Shown piece by piece: positions 33,501 to 40,420 of a DNA stretch of 64,000 bases. Position 1 is the first letter of the stretch. Each line of letters opens with the position of its first letter. The notes beneath the pieces are model-generated. The model was not told where the DNA came from. It searched no databases and saw only the letters and a list, made by a program, of their open reading frames with translations. Location of the stretch: the NCBI GenBank assembly GCA_964649415.1, contig CAZYSK010000028.1, positions 1 through 64,000 on the forward strand. Direction: 5' to 3'. The stretch is from CAZYSK01 sp964649415 (GTDB lineage Bacteria; Chloroflexota; Anaerolineae; B4-G1). Made by a program: the position numbers and the translations under genes.

Positions 33501-36480
33501 TGACTATCCGGTTCTCCTGGCCTGCACCCACAGCCAGGAGGGGATCGGCCTGGTGCGGGAGGTGCTCCAGGCCCACGCTTATTGGCGCAGGCGACAAGTC
33601 AACGTTGACCTGGTCATTCTGAACGAGCATCCGGGTGGCTACAATCAGGAGTTCCACAACCGATTGCGGCGGCTGATCACGCGCACCGGCGGCGATGACT
33701 GGATGAATCAGCGCGGTGGCATCTTTCTGTTGCACGCCGAGCAGGTCGACGAGGCGGATCAGGTGTTGCTCCAGACGGTCGCCCGCGTCGTCCTGGAAGA
33801 GGCGAAGGGCTCGCTGGAGGAGCAATTGCGGGTGCTTCGGAGGCGCTTCCCCCGCCTGCCGCGTTTCGTCCCGACTCTGCCGCCCTCTGAGGGCGCGGAA
33901 ACCGCGCCCCTACAGGGTCGGGCTCCGGATGAAGGCGCGGCTGCCGCGCCCCTACAGGGCCGGACTGCCGAGCTTCTGTTTGACAACGGGCTGGGTGGCT
34001 TCAGCGTCGACGGACGCGAGTACGTGATTGGCCTGGAGCCGGGCCAGCGGACGCCGGCTCCCTGGGTCAACGTCATCGCCAATCCGGGTTTCGGCTTCCT
34101 GGTCTCCGAGTCGGGTCTGGGGTATACGTGGGCCGAGAACAGCGGCGAGAACCGTCTCACTCCCTGGCGGAACGATCCGGTGGCGGACACGCCGGGCGAG
34201 GCGCTCTACCTCCGAGACGAGGAGACGGCGCAGGTGTGGTCGTCCACCCCGCTGCCGGCCCCTGCATGGCGCTCAGGCGCGATTGGAAATCGCGGCTACA
34301 CGATCCGGCACGGGGCCGGGTATTCGGTCTTCGAGCATCACAGTCACGGCCTCCAGCAGCGATTGCGCGTCTTCGCCGTCCCAGACGCGCCGGTGAAGGT
34401 GGTGCAGTTGCGGCTGGAGAACACGTGGGAACGCCAGCGGCGGCTCACTGCGACGTACTACGTGGAATGGGTGTTAGGTCCCACGCGCGACGTTCACCAG
34501 CAGTACGTCGTGCCCGAGTTCGACGCCGGGAGCCATGCGCTCCTGGCGCGCAATCCCTACAGCGAGGAGTTCAGCGAGCGGACGGCTTTCCTGGCCGCCA
34601 GCAAGGAACTCCACGGGCTGACCGCCGACCGGATCGAGTTCCTGGGGCGCAACGGGAGCTACACCCGCCCGGCCGCGCTCGAGCGCATCGGGCTGGCGGG
34701 CACAGTCGGCCCCGGGCTAGATCCCTGTGCGGCGTTGCAGGTTCACCTGGATCTGGCGCCCGGCGAGGCGCAGGAGATCTTCTTCCTGTTGGGCCAAGGC
34801 GCGGATCGAGACCATGCCCTGGGGCTGGTTGCGCGCTACCGTGACCCGATCCAGATGGAGGCGGCGTGGGACAGCGTGAGGGATCTCTGGGATGGCCTGT
34901 TGGGTGCCGTCACCGTGCGGACGCCTGACCCGGCCATGGACGTGCTGCTGAACCGTTGGTTGCTCTACCAGGCGCTTGCTTGCCGGATATGGGGGCGCTC
35001 GGCGCTCTATCAATCGTCCGGCGCGTTTGGCTATCGCGACCAGTTGCAGGACGTCATGGCGCTGGTGCACGCCGCGCCAAAGCTCGTGCGGGAGCACATC
35101 CTGCGCGCAGCGCGGCACCAGTTCGAGGCCGGGGACGTGCTCCACTGGTGGCATCCGCCGTCGGGACGCGGCGTGCGCACGCGCTGCTCCGATGACCTGC
35201 TCTGGCTTCCCTTCGTCACCGCGCACTACGTGGCTGCCACGGGCGATACGGCGATTCTGAGCGAGGAATCCCCGTTTCTCGTGGGCGACCTCTTGGGAGC
35301 GGAGGAGTTGGATCGCTACGGCCACTACGCGCCCACGGACGAGGTCGCCACGCTCTACGAGCACTGCCGGCGTGCGCTGGAGCGGGGCACGACTGCCGGA
35401 GCACACGGCCTGCCCCTGATCGGTAGCCACGACTGGAACGACGGGATGAACCGGGTGGGCATCGAGGGGCGTGGGGAGAGCGTGTGGCTGGGTTGGTTCC
35501 TCTACGCCACGTTGACTCGTTTTGCCCCGGTCTGCGAGGCGCTGGGCGACGGGGAACAGGCGGCCGCATACCGCGAGCGGGCCGAGGGCCTGCGCCGGGC
35601 GTTGGAGGAGGAGGCCTGGGATTGGGGCTGGTACCGCCGTGCCTACTATGACGATGGCACCCCCCTGGGATCGGCCGAGAGCGATGAGGCCCAGATTGAC
35701 TCCATCGCGCAATCGTGGGCCGTCCTGTCGGGGGGAGCGGACCCGACGCGGGCGGTCCAGGCGATGGAGGCGGTCGCCGGCCGGTTGGTGCGGCGTGACG
35801 ATGGGCTGATATGCCTGTTCACGCCGCCGTTCGACAAGACCGAGCGTGACCCGGGCTACATCAAGGGCTATCCGCCGGGCATTCGGGAGAACGGCGGCCA
35901 GTACACGCATGCGGCCTTGTGGGCCGTGTGGGCCTTCGCCGAACTGGGGCAGGGAGACCGCGCCGGGGCATTGTTCCGGCTGTTGAACCCCATCTATCAC
36001 AGCGACACGCCGGAGCGGGTCGAGCGCTACCGGGTGGAGCCCTACGTGGTGGCGGCGGACGTCTACAGCGTGGCGCCGCACGTGGGACGCGGCGGCTGGA
36101 CGTGGTACACGGGGTCGGCCGCCTGGATGTACCGGCTAGGGATCGAGGCTATTCTTGGATTGCGGCGGGTGGGGGCGGATGAACTGCATCCGGCGGATAG
36201 ACTGCATCCGGCGGATAAATTGCATCCGGCGGATAAATTGCATCCGGGCGCGATTGGGAAATCGCGGCTACGGGTTGATCCGTGCATCCCCAAGCGCTGG
36301 CCGGGCTTCGAGATCGCCTACCGGGATGGCGAGACCGAATACCAGATTCGCGTGGAGAATCCGGACGGGGTCAACCGGGGCGTGAGGCAGGTGACGTTGG
36401 ACGGCGAGATCCTGCCCGACGGGGACGTGCCGCTGTCGGGCGATGGCCAGGCGCACGAGGTGCGCGTGTGGATGGGATGA
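27571..36480 (+). CDS. Cyclic beta-1,2-glucan synthase-like giant protein (GT84-GH94)
   Basis: At 2969 residues it matches NdvB/Cgs-type synthases (about 2800-2900), which make and size cyclic beta-1,2-glucans at the inner membrane. Order: N-terminal helical part (1-340), two membrane helices (about 340-400), GT84 transferase (about 405-760, YVITLDADTVLQPGD near 581), several helices (about 775-945), a glucoamylase-like domain (about 970-1570), two lectin-like beta domains, and a GH94 phosphorylase domain (about 2440-2900) with CSDDLLWLPFVTAHYV, the catalytic Asp being near 2540. Palindromic repeats are inserted in frame at 28147, 31388, 33064, 33891, 34278 and 36182-36266, all between domains or in loops. 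The polymer made here cannot be told for certain. Confidence 0.9.
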   Translation: MLGTRPDPGAPAPDQLDDLARRLAASHELSSQRGCRPILLDSLEGHEAFLRDAHRYFAGAFEVQLALSYAAEWLLDNFYVVERSLRRIRDDLPRGYHCRLPVLETTDLRGYPRVYAVALGIFGDAHNRLDVERVRRFVEAYQQVSPLTIGELWALPTMLHLVIVENLSRVAARIMEAQQGGEGAPLSGRLDEADVNRASAEDSAAVSNCILSLRMLENHDWQEFFERVSRVEQVLRRDPAGVYARMDFDTRDRYRDAVEDLARQMQTLTEDPPWSEEDVAQEAVNLARDAMERETGRRSCASHVGFFLVDAGRAQLEDRLGYHAPWGESVRRWLLGQPVPAYLGGIALVALAIVGGLICYAAAVGGSVAQVLALVVLVSLPASAVAVDVVNWVVAHAVPARLLPRLDFQEGVPAECCTMVVIPALLKGVGEVEFLLQQLERHYLGNADPNVRFALLSDFADAPERCVPEDGALLDCLKRGVRGLNRKHSQRSADVFYLFHRDREWNPGEGCWMGWERKRGKLTQFNRLVLDEAGTMPAGCCARGTLLSGRWRSVDGASSENPFSVRIGDPGFLSKVRYVITLDADTVLQPGDACRLIGTLAHPLNQAEFDSEGGDVIAGYTVLQPRVEIGPASAGRTPFSRIFGQDSGVDLYTRAVSDVYQDLFGEGSYAGKGIYEVVSFTRSLDECIPENHLLSHDLFEGIHGRAGLVTDVVVYEDYPVHYLAYTRRLHRWVRGDWQLLPWLLPRVPHAGGGTMPNRLSILSRWKIVDNLRRSLLKPAVLALLVAGWLWLPGSTVVWTVAGMLVLGGSVLTEALTVLVRSVRGGSLAGAVESLEMSVLHWLLALAFLPYEALIVLDAILATLHRLLITRKRLLQWTTSAHTIRLFGKEARLGLLWKRMGLPAILALALTWLVFVVRPEALLYAVLLLFAWAQSPLLAYVISLPATREPAALSTEQRRRLRRLARRTWFYFERFVGPDEQWLPPDHFQEDPLGIVAHRTSPTNIGLLLLSTMTAYDLGYTGPLDLTLRLRPTFETLSRMERHRGHFLNWYDTRTLRPLPPRYVSTVDSGNLAGCFLALEHALLAMPDAQVFRWQRWQGLLDTLDVLTDVVVGLRDGAAAAQFRNYLEHIRGRVLAVRDTPDTWGHLLVELGDVSWPELERLLIALVESAPHALEVGTLHDLHVWSERVNYQLLSMRSQLDMLVPWLLPMSQAPALFTRPQADARVVAAWQALVEALPATPALREVPAVCRAARVRLDRLTELLGDGAPTEGGTPASAGRPEWAREARDWCEHLGRELDSARMAVEPLLIGCRDLAAEAEAYFQDMGFRFLFDPQAKMFHIGYNVDADRLDPYYYDLLASEARIASFVAIAKGEVPRGHWLRLGRPFTNCDGTRALMSWSATSFEYLMPLLLMRAYQGTLLDHSCRAAVACQIAYGRQKGVPWGISESAYYRFTAGRTYHYEAFGVPELGFKRDLGDSLVVAPYASLLALPVDPRAVVHNVRRLVTLGMLGRYGLYESIDYTPSHVPTGQKHAIVRSFYAHHQGMIITSLGNCLGDEAMVRRFHADLRVQNADLLLREPLSAEVPVELPRPEEVREVREVQPSVSIAPAYGVADAPFPQGHLLSNGRYSVFVTAAGGGYSRWRDTDLTRWRADTTLDNWGTWIYVRDQEQGELWSAGCQPTGASPPVDSDVQFHAHKAEYWRRQGDVSLRMEIAVAPDDDVEIRRISLANRGGQARRLTLTSYGEVALAPHASDRAHPAFSKLFVESEYLPQVNGLLFRRRPRSAEERPIYMVHLLAAEPGIDVTGAYESDRARFLGRGRTPRQPAALDTENADVVDTADIADTADIDRASVRAPVPASGAIGATLDPIMSLSQAVELQARAQVQVAYVTLVAESREDAISLAQRYQDWLSIRHALEQALAHSNLDLRRLNLGSAQLERIHSLLSALHYPCSALRAAPETLAANTRGQSGLWTYGISGDYPVLLACTHSQEGIGLVREVLQAHAYWRRRQVNVDLVILNEHPGGYNQEFHNRLRRLITRTGGDDWMNQRGGIFLLHAEQVDEADQVLLQTVARVVLEEAKGSLEEQLRVLRRRFPRLPRFVPTLPPSEGAETAPLQGRAPDEGAAAAPLQGRTAELLFDNGLGGFSVDGREYVIGLEPGQRTPAPWVNVIANPGFGFLVSESGLGYTWAENSGENRLTPWRNDPVADTPGEALYLRDEETAQVWSSTPLPAPAWRSGAIGNRGYTIRHGAGYSVFEHHSHGLQQRLRVFAVPDAPVKVVQLRLENTWERQRRLTATYYVEWVLGPTRDVHQQYVVPEFDAGSHALLARNPYSEEFSERTAFLAASKELHGLTADRIEFLGRNGSYTRPAALERIGLAGTVGPGLDPCAALQVHLDLAPGEAQEIFFLLGQGADRDHALGLVARYRDPIQMEAAWDSVRDLWDGLLGAVTVRTPDPAMDVLLNRWLLYQALACRIWGRSALYQSSGAFGYRDQLQDVMALVHAAPKLVREHILRAARHQFEAGDVLHWWHPPSGRGVRTRCSDDLLWLPFVTAHYVAATGDTAILSEESPFLVGDLLGAEELDRYGHYAPTDEVATLYEHCRRALERGTTAGAHGLPLIGSHDWNDGMNRVGIEGRGESVWLGWFLYATLTRFAPVCEALGDGEQAAAYRERAEGLRRALEEEAWDWGWYRRAYYDDGTPLGSAESDEAQIDSIAQSWAVLSGGADPTRAVQAMEAVAGRLVRRDDGLICLFTPPFDKTERDPGYIKGYPPGIRENGGQYTHAALWAVWAFAELGQGDRAGALFRLLNPIYHSDTPERVERYRVEPYVVAADVYSVAPHVGRGGWTWYTGSAAWMYRLGIEAILGLRRVGADELHPADRLHPADKLHPADKLHPGAIGKSRLRVDPCIPKRWPGFEIAYRDGETEYQIRVENPDGVNRGVRQVTLDGEILPDGDVPLSGDGQAHEVRVWMG
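28147..28171. repeat. In-frame GCGGACG/CGTCCGC element in the glucan synthase gene
   Basis: Arms GCGGACG (28147-28153) and CGTCCGC (28163-28169) around TTAATCGCG. It encodes EADVNRASAED in the N-terminal region. Confidence 0.7.
31388..31417. repeat. In-frame CCCCGC-TTCA-GCGGGG element in the glucan synthase gene
   Basis: Second copy of the element at 16867-16896, encoding PASAGRPEW between two domains. Arms and 3' CGTCCGGA flank are identical to the first copy; the loop is the reverse complement. Confidence 0.7.
33064..33130. repeat. In-frame GCGGACATTG repeat cluster in the glucan synthase gene
   Basis: A run of short GCGGACRTTG/GTGGACAC units ending in GCGGACATTGATCGTGCGTCC. It encodes a linker rich in ADIADTADIDRAS, next to a lectin-like domain. 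Confidence 0.75.
33891..33960. repeat. Two in-frame GGGCGCGG-CCGCGCCC palindromes in the glucan synthase gene
   Basis: GGGCGCGG-AAA-CCGCGCCC (33891-33909) and AGGCGCGG-CTG-CCGCGCCC (about 33933-33951), both followed by CTACAGGG. They encode SEGAETAPLQGR and DEGAAAAPLQGR, a duplicated linker before a beta domain. Confidence 0.85.
34278..34294. repeat. In-frame CGCGATT-AATCGCG palindrome, copy 1
   Basis: Arms CGCGATT (34278-34284) and AATCGCG (34288-34294), followed by GCTAC. A second copy is at 36249-36266 in the same gene with one more loop base. Confidence 0.6.
36182..36266. repeat. 18-bp in-frame tandem repeat plus CGCGATT palindrome copy 2
   Basis: Four units of an 18-base repeat (CTGCATCCGGCGGATAGA type) encode LHPADR/LHPADK four times. 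They are followed directly by CGCGATT-GGGA-AATCGCG (36249-36266). They sit between the GH94 catalytic domain and its C-terminal beta strand segment. Confidence 0.85.
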
Positions 36481-36521
36481 GCTGGAGGTTGGAGATTGGA
36501 AGTTGGAGGTTGGAGGTTGGT

Positions 36522-37187
36522 ATGGATCATCATCGAAGGCAGGAAGTGTGGCGCATAGACGCCGACGCGCCGCTCCAGGCGGTGCTGGATGCCCCGGAGT
36601 GCCCGTCGCTTCTGCGGCAGACGCTCACCGGCGTGCTCTCGTGGCAGGCGCGCAATGAGACGCCGGTCCGGCGAGCACTGAGCGCGCCGCGCGTCGCTCC
36701 CCAGTGGGTGGCGGCGCTGCTGGCGCTGGGGGCCACGGTCACCGTGGATGGTGACGATGGCCCATCGGAGGTCGCGTTGGAGGCGCTGCTGCGCGGTCAG
36801 GCCGGCGGGAGGGCCTCTGCCCTCCACGTCCCGGTGGGTCCGGGGGGGGCAAGCCTGGCCGAGGCCCACGTCGGCCGCACCCCGACCGACGAGCCTATCG
36901 TCGCGGCCGTCGCGGCCGTGGAGGTCGCCGGAGACGCCGTGCGGCAGGCGCGCGTGGCGCTCACGGGCGTCTGGCCGGAGGCGGTGCGGCTGGCCGAGGC
37001 TCCGGCCCAACTGGTGGGCGGGCCGCTGGACGCGGAACGCGTTGGGGCGGTGGCGGAGGCCGTGGAGCAGGAGGTCGCACCGAAGGGGGATTGGCTGGGC
37101 AGCGCCGAGTATCGCCGGGCGATGGCGGCCGTGATGACCCGGCGCGCGCTCGTGTCGTGCCTGCGGCGGGAGGTTGGAGATGAATAG
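36522..37187 (+). CDS. Shortened FAD-subunit-like protein of a molybdenum hydroxylase (CoxM/XdhB C-terminal part)
   Basis: About 221 residues matching the second FAD-binding lobe and C-terminal domain of CoxM/XdhB proteins (normally about 280-290 residues). Recognisable parts are PVRRALSAPRVAPQWVAALLALGATVTVDG, EPIVAAVAAVEVAGDAVRQARVALTGVWP and EYRRAMAAVMTRRAL. The N-terminal lobe with the glycine-rich FAD motif (AGGTDL type) is missing and is not seen upstream, where the glucan synthase ends. Start ATG 36522 is favoured; ATG 36477 overlaps the previous stop and would add residues from a GTTGGAGG-type repeat. It precedes the catalytic subunit gene, so it may be a degenerate or FAD-free adaptor. 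Confidence 0.65.
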   Translation: MDHHRRQEVWRIDADAPLQAVLDAPECPSLLRQTLTGVLSWQARNETPVRRALSAPRVAPQWVAALLALGATVTVDGDDGPSEVALEALLRGQAGGRASALHVPVGPGGASLAEAHVGRTPTDEPIVAAVAAVEVAGDAVRQARVALTGVWPEAVRLAEAPAQLVGGPLDAERVGAVAEAVEQEVAPKGDWLGSAEYRRAMAAVMTRRALVSCLRREVGDE

Positions 37188-37215
37188 GATGCCCCTGGTT
37201 GGCAGACGAGCGAGC

Positions 37216-37237
37216 GCGGACATTGGTCGTGCGTCCG
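37216..37237. repeat. GCGGACATTGGTCGTGCGTCC element before the molybdenum hydroxylase gene
   Basis: A further copy of the GCGGAC...GTCCG family in the 96-base gap between the FAD-subunit-like gene and the catalytic subunit gene. Confidence 0.65.
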
Positions 37238-37283
37238 GGGATGCTCGCGGTCCGAGGAGCGTGCCTGCGGCAGGAGGTTGGAG

Positions 37284-40200
37284 ATGAGTGAAGATACATT
37301 GTCCATCACACTGACGATCAACGGCGAGGAGAGAACCCTGTCCGTGCGACGCGCGGAGCGCCTGCTGGACGCGTTGCGCCGTGCGGGATACACCAGCGTC
37401 AAGTACGGCTGCGGGATGGGCGACTGCGGCGCGTGCACGGTTCTCCTGGACGGCGATCCCGTGCACAGTTGCCAATTGCGGGCCGCGCAGGCTGAAGGGC
37501 GCGAGGTGACCACTGTCGAGGCGCTGAGTGCCGGCGGGGTATTGCATCCCCTTCAGCAGGCCTTCATTGAGACGGGCGCGATTCAGTGCGGCTACTGCAC
37601 GCCGGCCCAGATCCTGACGGCCAAGGCACTCCTCGACCGCAACCTGGCCCCCACCGAGGCGGAGATCCGCGAGGCGCTGTCTGGCGTGATCTGCCGCTGC
37701 ACGGGCTACGTCAAGATCGTGCAGGCGGTGCAGCGGGCCGCGGCGATCCTGCGCGGGGAGGCGGTGGAGCCCTTTGTACCCGTGGCAGCGACGCTGGCCC
37801 CAGGCGAGTCGCCCGATGAGATGCTGGGCCGGTGGCACGCGCTGGGCGATTCTGCCCCACTGCTCGTGGTGTCGCCGCCCGAGATGGAGGCCCTGAGCGT
37901 CGTCGGCCAACCCGAGCCCAAGGTGGACGGCGTCAAGCTGGCAGCGGGCCGGCCCGTGTTCACAGACGACGTCAAGTTGGAAGGGACGCTCTACGGTGCG
38001 CTTCTGACCAGCCCGCACGCCCACGCGCGCATCAAGCGCATTGACGCCAGCCGGGCGCGCGCGCTGCCCGGCGTCCACGCCGTGCTCACGCACGCGGACA
38101 TTCCCCGCGTCAAGTACGCCTCCGGCGGCCAGAGCTATCCCCAGCCGCCGCCCTTCGACCAGGTCGTGCTGGACGACAAGGTGCGCCACGTTGGCGACCG
38201 GGTGGCGATCGTCGCCGCCGAGACGCAAGAGTTGGCCCAGCGGGCGCTGCGCTTGATCGATGTCGAGTATGAGGTGCTGCCCCACGTCCTGGATCCTGAG
38301 GAGGCGATGAAGGACGACGCGCCGATGATCCACGACGAGCCGGACACGGAGGGTATCTACGATGCCCAGCACAACGTCGTTCACCACATCGAGGCCGAGG
38401 CTGGCGACGGGGAGGCGCAGTGGGCCAGGGCCGATCACGTGTTCGAGGGGGAGTACCGCACCTCGCAGCAGCAGCAGGCGCACATCGAGCCGCACGTGTG
38501 TATCACCTATTGGGACGAGGACGGGCGGCTGGTCGTGCGCTCCAGCACGCAGGTGCCCTTCCACATCCGGCGCATGCTGGCGCCGCTCGTCGGCCTGCCG
38601 GTCAAGCAGATCCGGGTGGTCAAGCCCCGCATCGGTGGCGGCTTTGGCAACAAGCAGGAGATGATCCTGGAGGATCTGTGCGCGCACCTGACCATCGCCA
38701 CGGGCCGCCCGGTGCGCATGGAGTACAGCCGTGTGCAGGAGTTCACGAGTTCCCGCAGCCGGCATCCCCAGGTCATGCGCTACAAGATCGGTGTCACCGA
38801 CGATATGGAGGTGGTCGCCACCGAGCTCTATCTCATCGGCGATACGTGCGCCTACGGCACGCACGGCCTGACGGTGCAGATGGTGGGCGGGCAGAAGGGG
38901 CTGACGCTCTACAACGCCCCCTACTCGAAGTTCGTGTGCGACGTGGTGTACACCAACAAACCCACGCCGGGCGCTTTCCGGGGCTACGGCGCGATGCAGT
39001 GTTTCTTCGGTATTGAGACGCTGATGTCGGAGATCGCCGGCCGGATGGGCTGGGACGTGGTGGCGTTCAAGCGCAAGAACTGGATCAAGGTGGGCGAGGA
39101 GCTTCTGCTCGCTAAGTCGTTGGGGGAGGGACGCGAGGGGTTCGAGCAGGTGATCCAGTCCAGCGGCCTCGAGGAGTGCGTGCGGATCGGGATGGAGGAG
39201 GTGGGTTGGCGCGAGAGGCGGAATGGGAGCGGGGAAACGGGGAGACACGGGGACAAGGAGACAAGGGGACAAGGGGACGGCGGACAAATCCCAAATTCCA
39301 AAGCCCAAAGCCCAAGATGGGGAGGCGGGGGGATTCGGAGGGGGGTTGGGATGGCGGTGATGTTGCACGGGAGTGGCATCGCTGGGTTGGACATGGGGGC
39401 CGCGACGATCAAGATGAACGACGATGGCTCCTTCAACCTCCTGATCGGCGCGACGGACCTGGGCACCGGGTCCGACACCATCCTGGCCCAGATGGCGGCC
39501 GAGGTGTTGGGCGTCCCGGTGGATGATGTGATCGTCTATTCCTCGGACACGGACTTCACCCCCTTCGACAAGGGGGCCTATGCCTCGAGCACGACCTACA
39601 TCAGCGGCGGCGCGGTGCACAAGGCGGCGCTGAAGGTGGCCGAGCAGATCAAGGCGCACGCGGCGAATATGCTGGGGCTGGAGACGATTGAAGGGATGGC
39701 CCTGCGCGATCGCCGGGTCTTTGCGCCTGATGGCACCGCTCTCACGTTGGAGCAGGTGGCGTTGAGCAGCCTGCACCAGCAGGACCAGCACCAGATCATC
39801 GCCAGCGCCTCGCACATGAGCTACCAGAGCCCGCCGCCCTTCGGGGCGCAGTTCGCCGAGGTGGCGGTGGACACGGAGACGGGCCAAGTCACCGTGGAGC
39901 GGGTGGTCATGGTGGTGGACGCCGGGCGGGTGATCAACCCCATCACCGCCTCCGGGCAGGTGGAGGGGGGCTTGCAGCAGGGCGTGGGCTTTGCGCACTG
40001 CGAGGAGATGGTCTACGACGAGGATGGCCGCCTGCTCAACCCGCGCTTCGGCCCTTACCACGTGTACAAGGCCAACGAGATGCCGAAGCTGGACGTGATC
40101 TTCGTGCAGACGGACGAGCCCACCGGGCCTTTCGGGGCCAAGTCGGTGGCCGAGATCCCGCTGGACGGCATCGCGCCGGCCATCGCGGACGCCATCCACG

Positions 40201-40301
40201 ACGCGACGGGCGTCTGGGTGCGCGAGGTGCCCTTCACGCCGGAGCGGGTGTGGCGGGCGCTGCGAATGGATGCGGAGACCGCGCCCCCGCAGGCGGACTG
40301 A
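37284..40301 (+). CDS. Xanthine dehydrogenase-type molybdenum hydroxylase, fused 2Fe-2S and Mo subunits
   Basis: A 1005-residue chain. Residues 1-155 carry both 2Fe-2S clusters: YGCGMGDCGACTVLLDG (about 41-57), IQCGYCTPAQIL (about 104) and ICRCTGYVKIV (about 137). Residues about 220-1000 form the molybdopterin-binding part, with IGGGFGNKQE, TPGAFRGYGAMQ and PFGAKSVAEIPLDG. The fused order is that of the TIGR03311-type hydroxylases annotated as selenium-dependent xanthine dehydrogenase. A stretch at about 39225-39345 (roughly residues 648-687: GETGRHGDKETRGQGDGG...) looks like repeat DNA inserted in frame just before RRGVGMAVMLHGSG. ATG 37284 follows CAGGAGGTTGGAG. Substrate is not certain. 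Confidence 0.88.
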   Translation: MSEDTLSITLTINGEERTLSVRRAERLLDALRRAGYTSVKYGCGMGDCGACTVLLDGDPVHSCQLRAAQAEGREVTTVEALSAGGVLHPLQQAFIETGAIQCGYCTPAQILTAKALLDRNLAPTEAEIREALSGVICRCTGYVKIVQAVQRAAAILRGEAVEPFVPVAATLAPGESPDEMLGRWHALGDSAPLLVVSPPEMEALSVVGQPEPKVDGVKLAAGRPVFTDDVKLEGTLYGALLTSPHAHARIKRIDASRARALPGVHAVLTHADIPRVKYASGGQSYPQPPPFDQVVLDDKVRHVGDRVAIVAAETQELAQRALRLIDVEYEVLPHVLDPEEAMKDDAPMIHDEPDTEGIYDAQHNVVHHIEAEAGDGEAQWARADHVFEGEYRTSQQQQAHIEPHVCITYWDEDGRLVVRSSTQVPFHIRRMLAPLVGLPVKQIRVVKPRIGGGFGNKQEMILEDLCAHLTIATGRPVRMEYSRVQEFTSSRSRHPQVMRYKIGVTDDMEVVATELYLIGDTCAYGTHGLTVQMVGGQKGLTLYNAPYSKFVCDVVYTNKPTPGAFRGYGAMQCFFGIETLMSEIAGRMGWDVVAFKRKNWIKVGEELLLAKSLGEGREGFEQVIQSSGLEECVRIGMEEVGWRERRNGSGETGRHGDKETRGQGDGGQIPNSKAQSPRWGGGGIRRGVGMAVMLHGSGIAGLDMGAATIKMNDDGSFNLLIGATDLGTGSDTILAQMAAEVLGVPVDDVIVYSSDTDFTPFDKGAYASSTTYISGGAVHKAALKVAEQIKAHAANMLGLETIEGMALRDRRVFAPDGTALTLEQVALSSLHQQDQHQIIASASHMSYQSPPPFGAQFAEVAVDTETGQVTVERVVMVVDAGRVINPITASGQVEGGLQQGVGFAHCEEMVYDEDGRLLNPRFGPYHVYKANEMPKLDVIFVQTDEPTGPFGAKSVAEIPLDGIAPAIADAIHDATGVWVREVPFTPERVWRALRMDAETAPPQAD
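39225..39345. repeat. In-frame low-complexity insertion in the molybdenum hydroxylase gene
   Basis: GGGGA/GACAAGG-type direct repeats (39232-39280), then CCAAATTCCAAAGCCCAAAG and a GGGG-rich end. Similar GGGGACAAGG DNA occurs between genes at about 42705-42740. The encoded segment lacks family similarity and interrupts a conserved region. Confidence 0.75.
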
Positions 40302-40335
40302 GGGACGAAGAACTCCGTGAGGACTTTGTTCTTGC

Positions 40336-40362
40336 AAAGGCGTCATTCCGATGACGCACCTT
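40336..40362. repeat. Isolated, compensated copy of the 35-bp array hairpin
   Basis: On the minus strand it reads GTGCGTCAT-CGGA-ATGACGCCTTTG. Compared with the array at 8134-8483 (GCGCCAT-CGGA-ATGGCGC), one stem pair is changed on both sides (C.G to T.A), while loop and flank are kept. It lies before the MNT nucleotidyltransferase gene. Confidence 0.8.
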
Positions 40363-40420
40363 TCGGCTTGGCGTCGTGAGCCAGTTGTAGTACACTGTTC
40401 CAGACCGAAGGAGGTGCACT

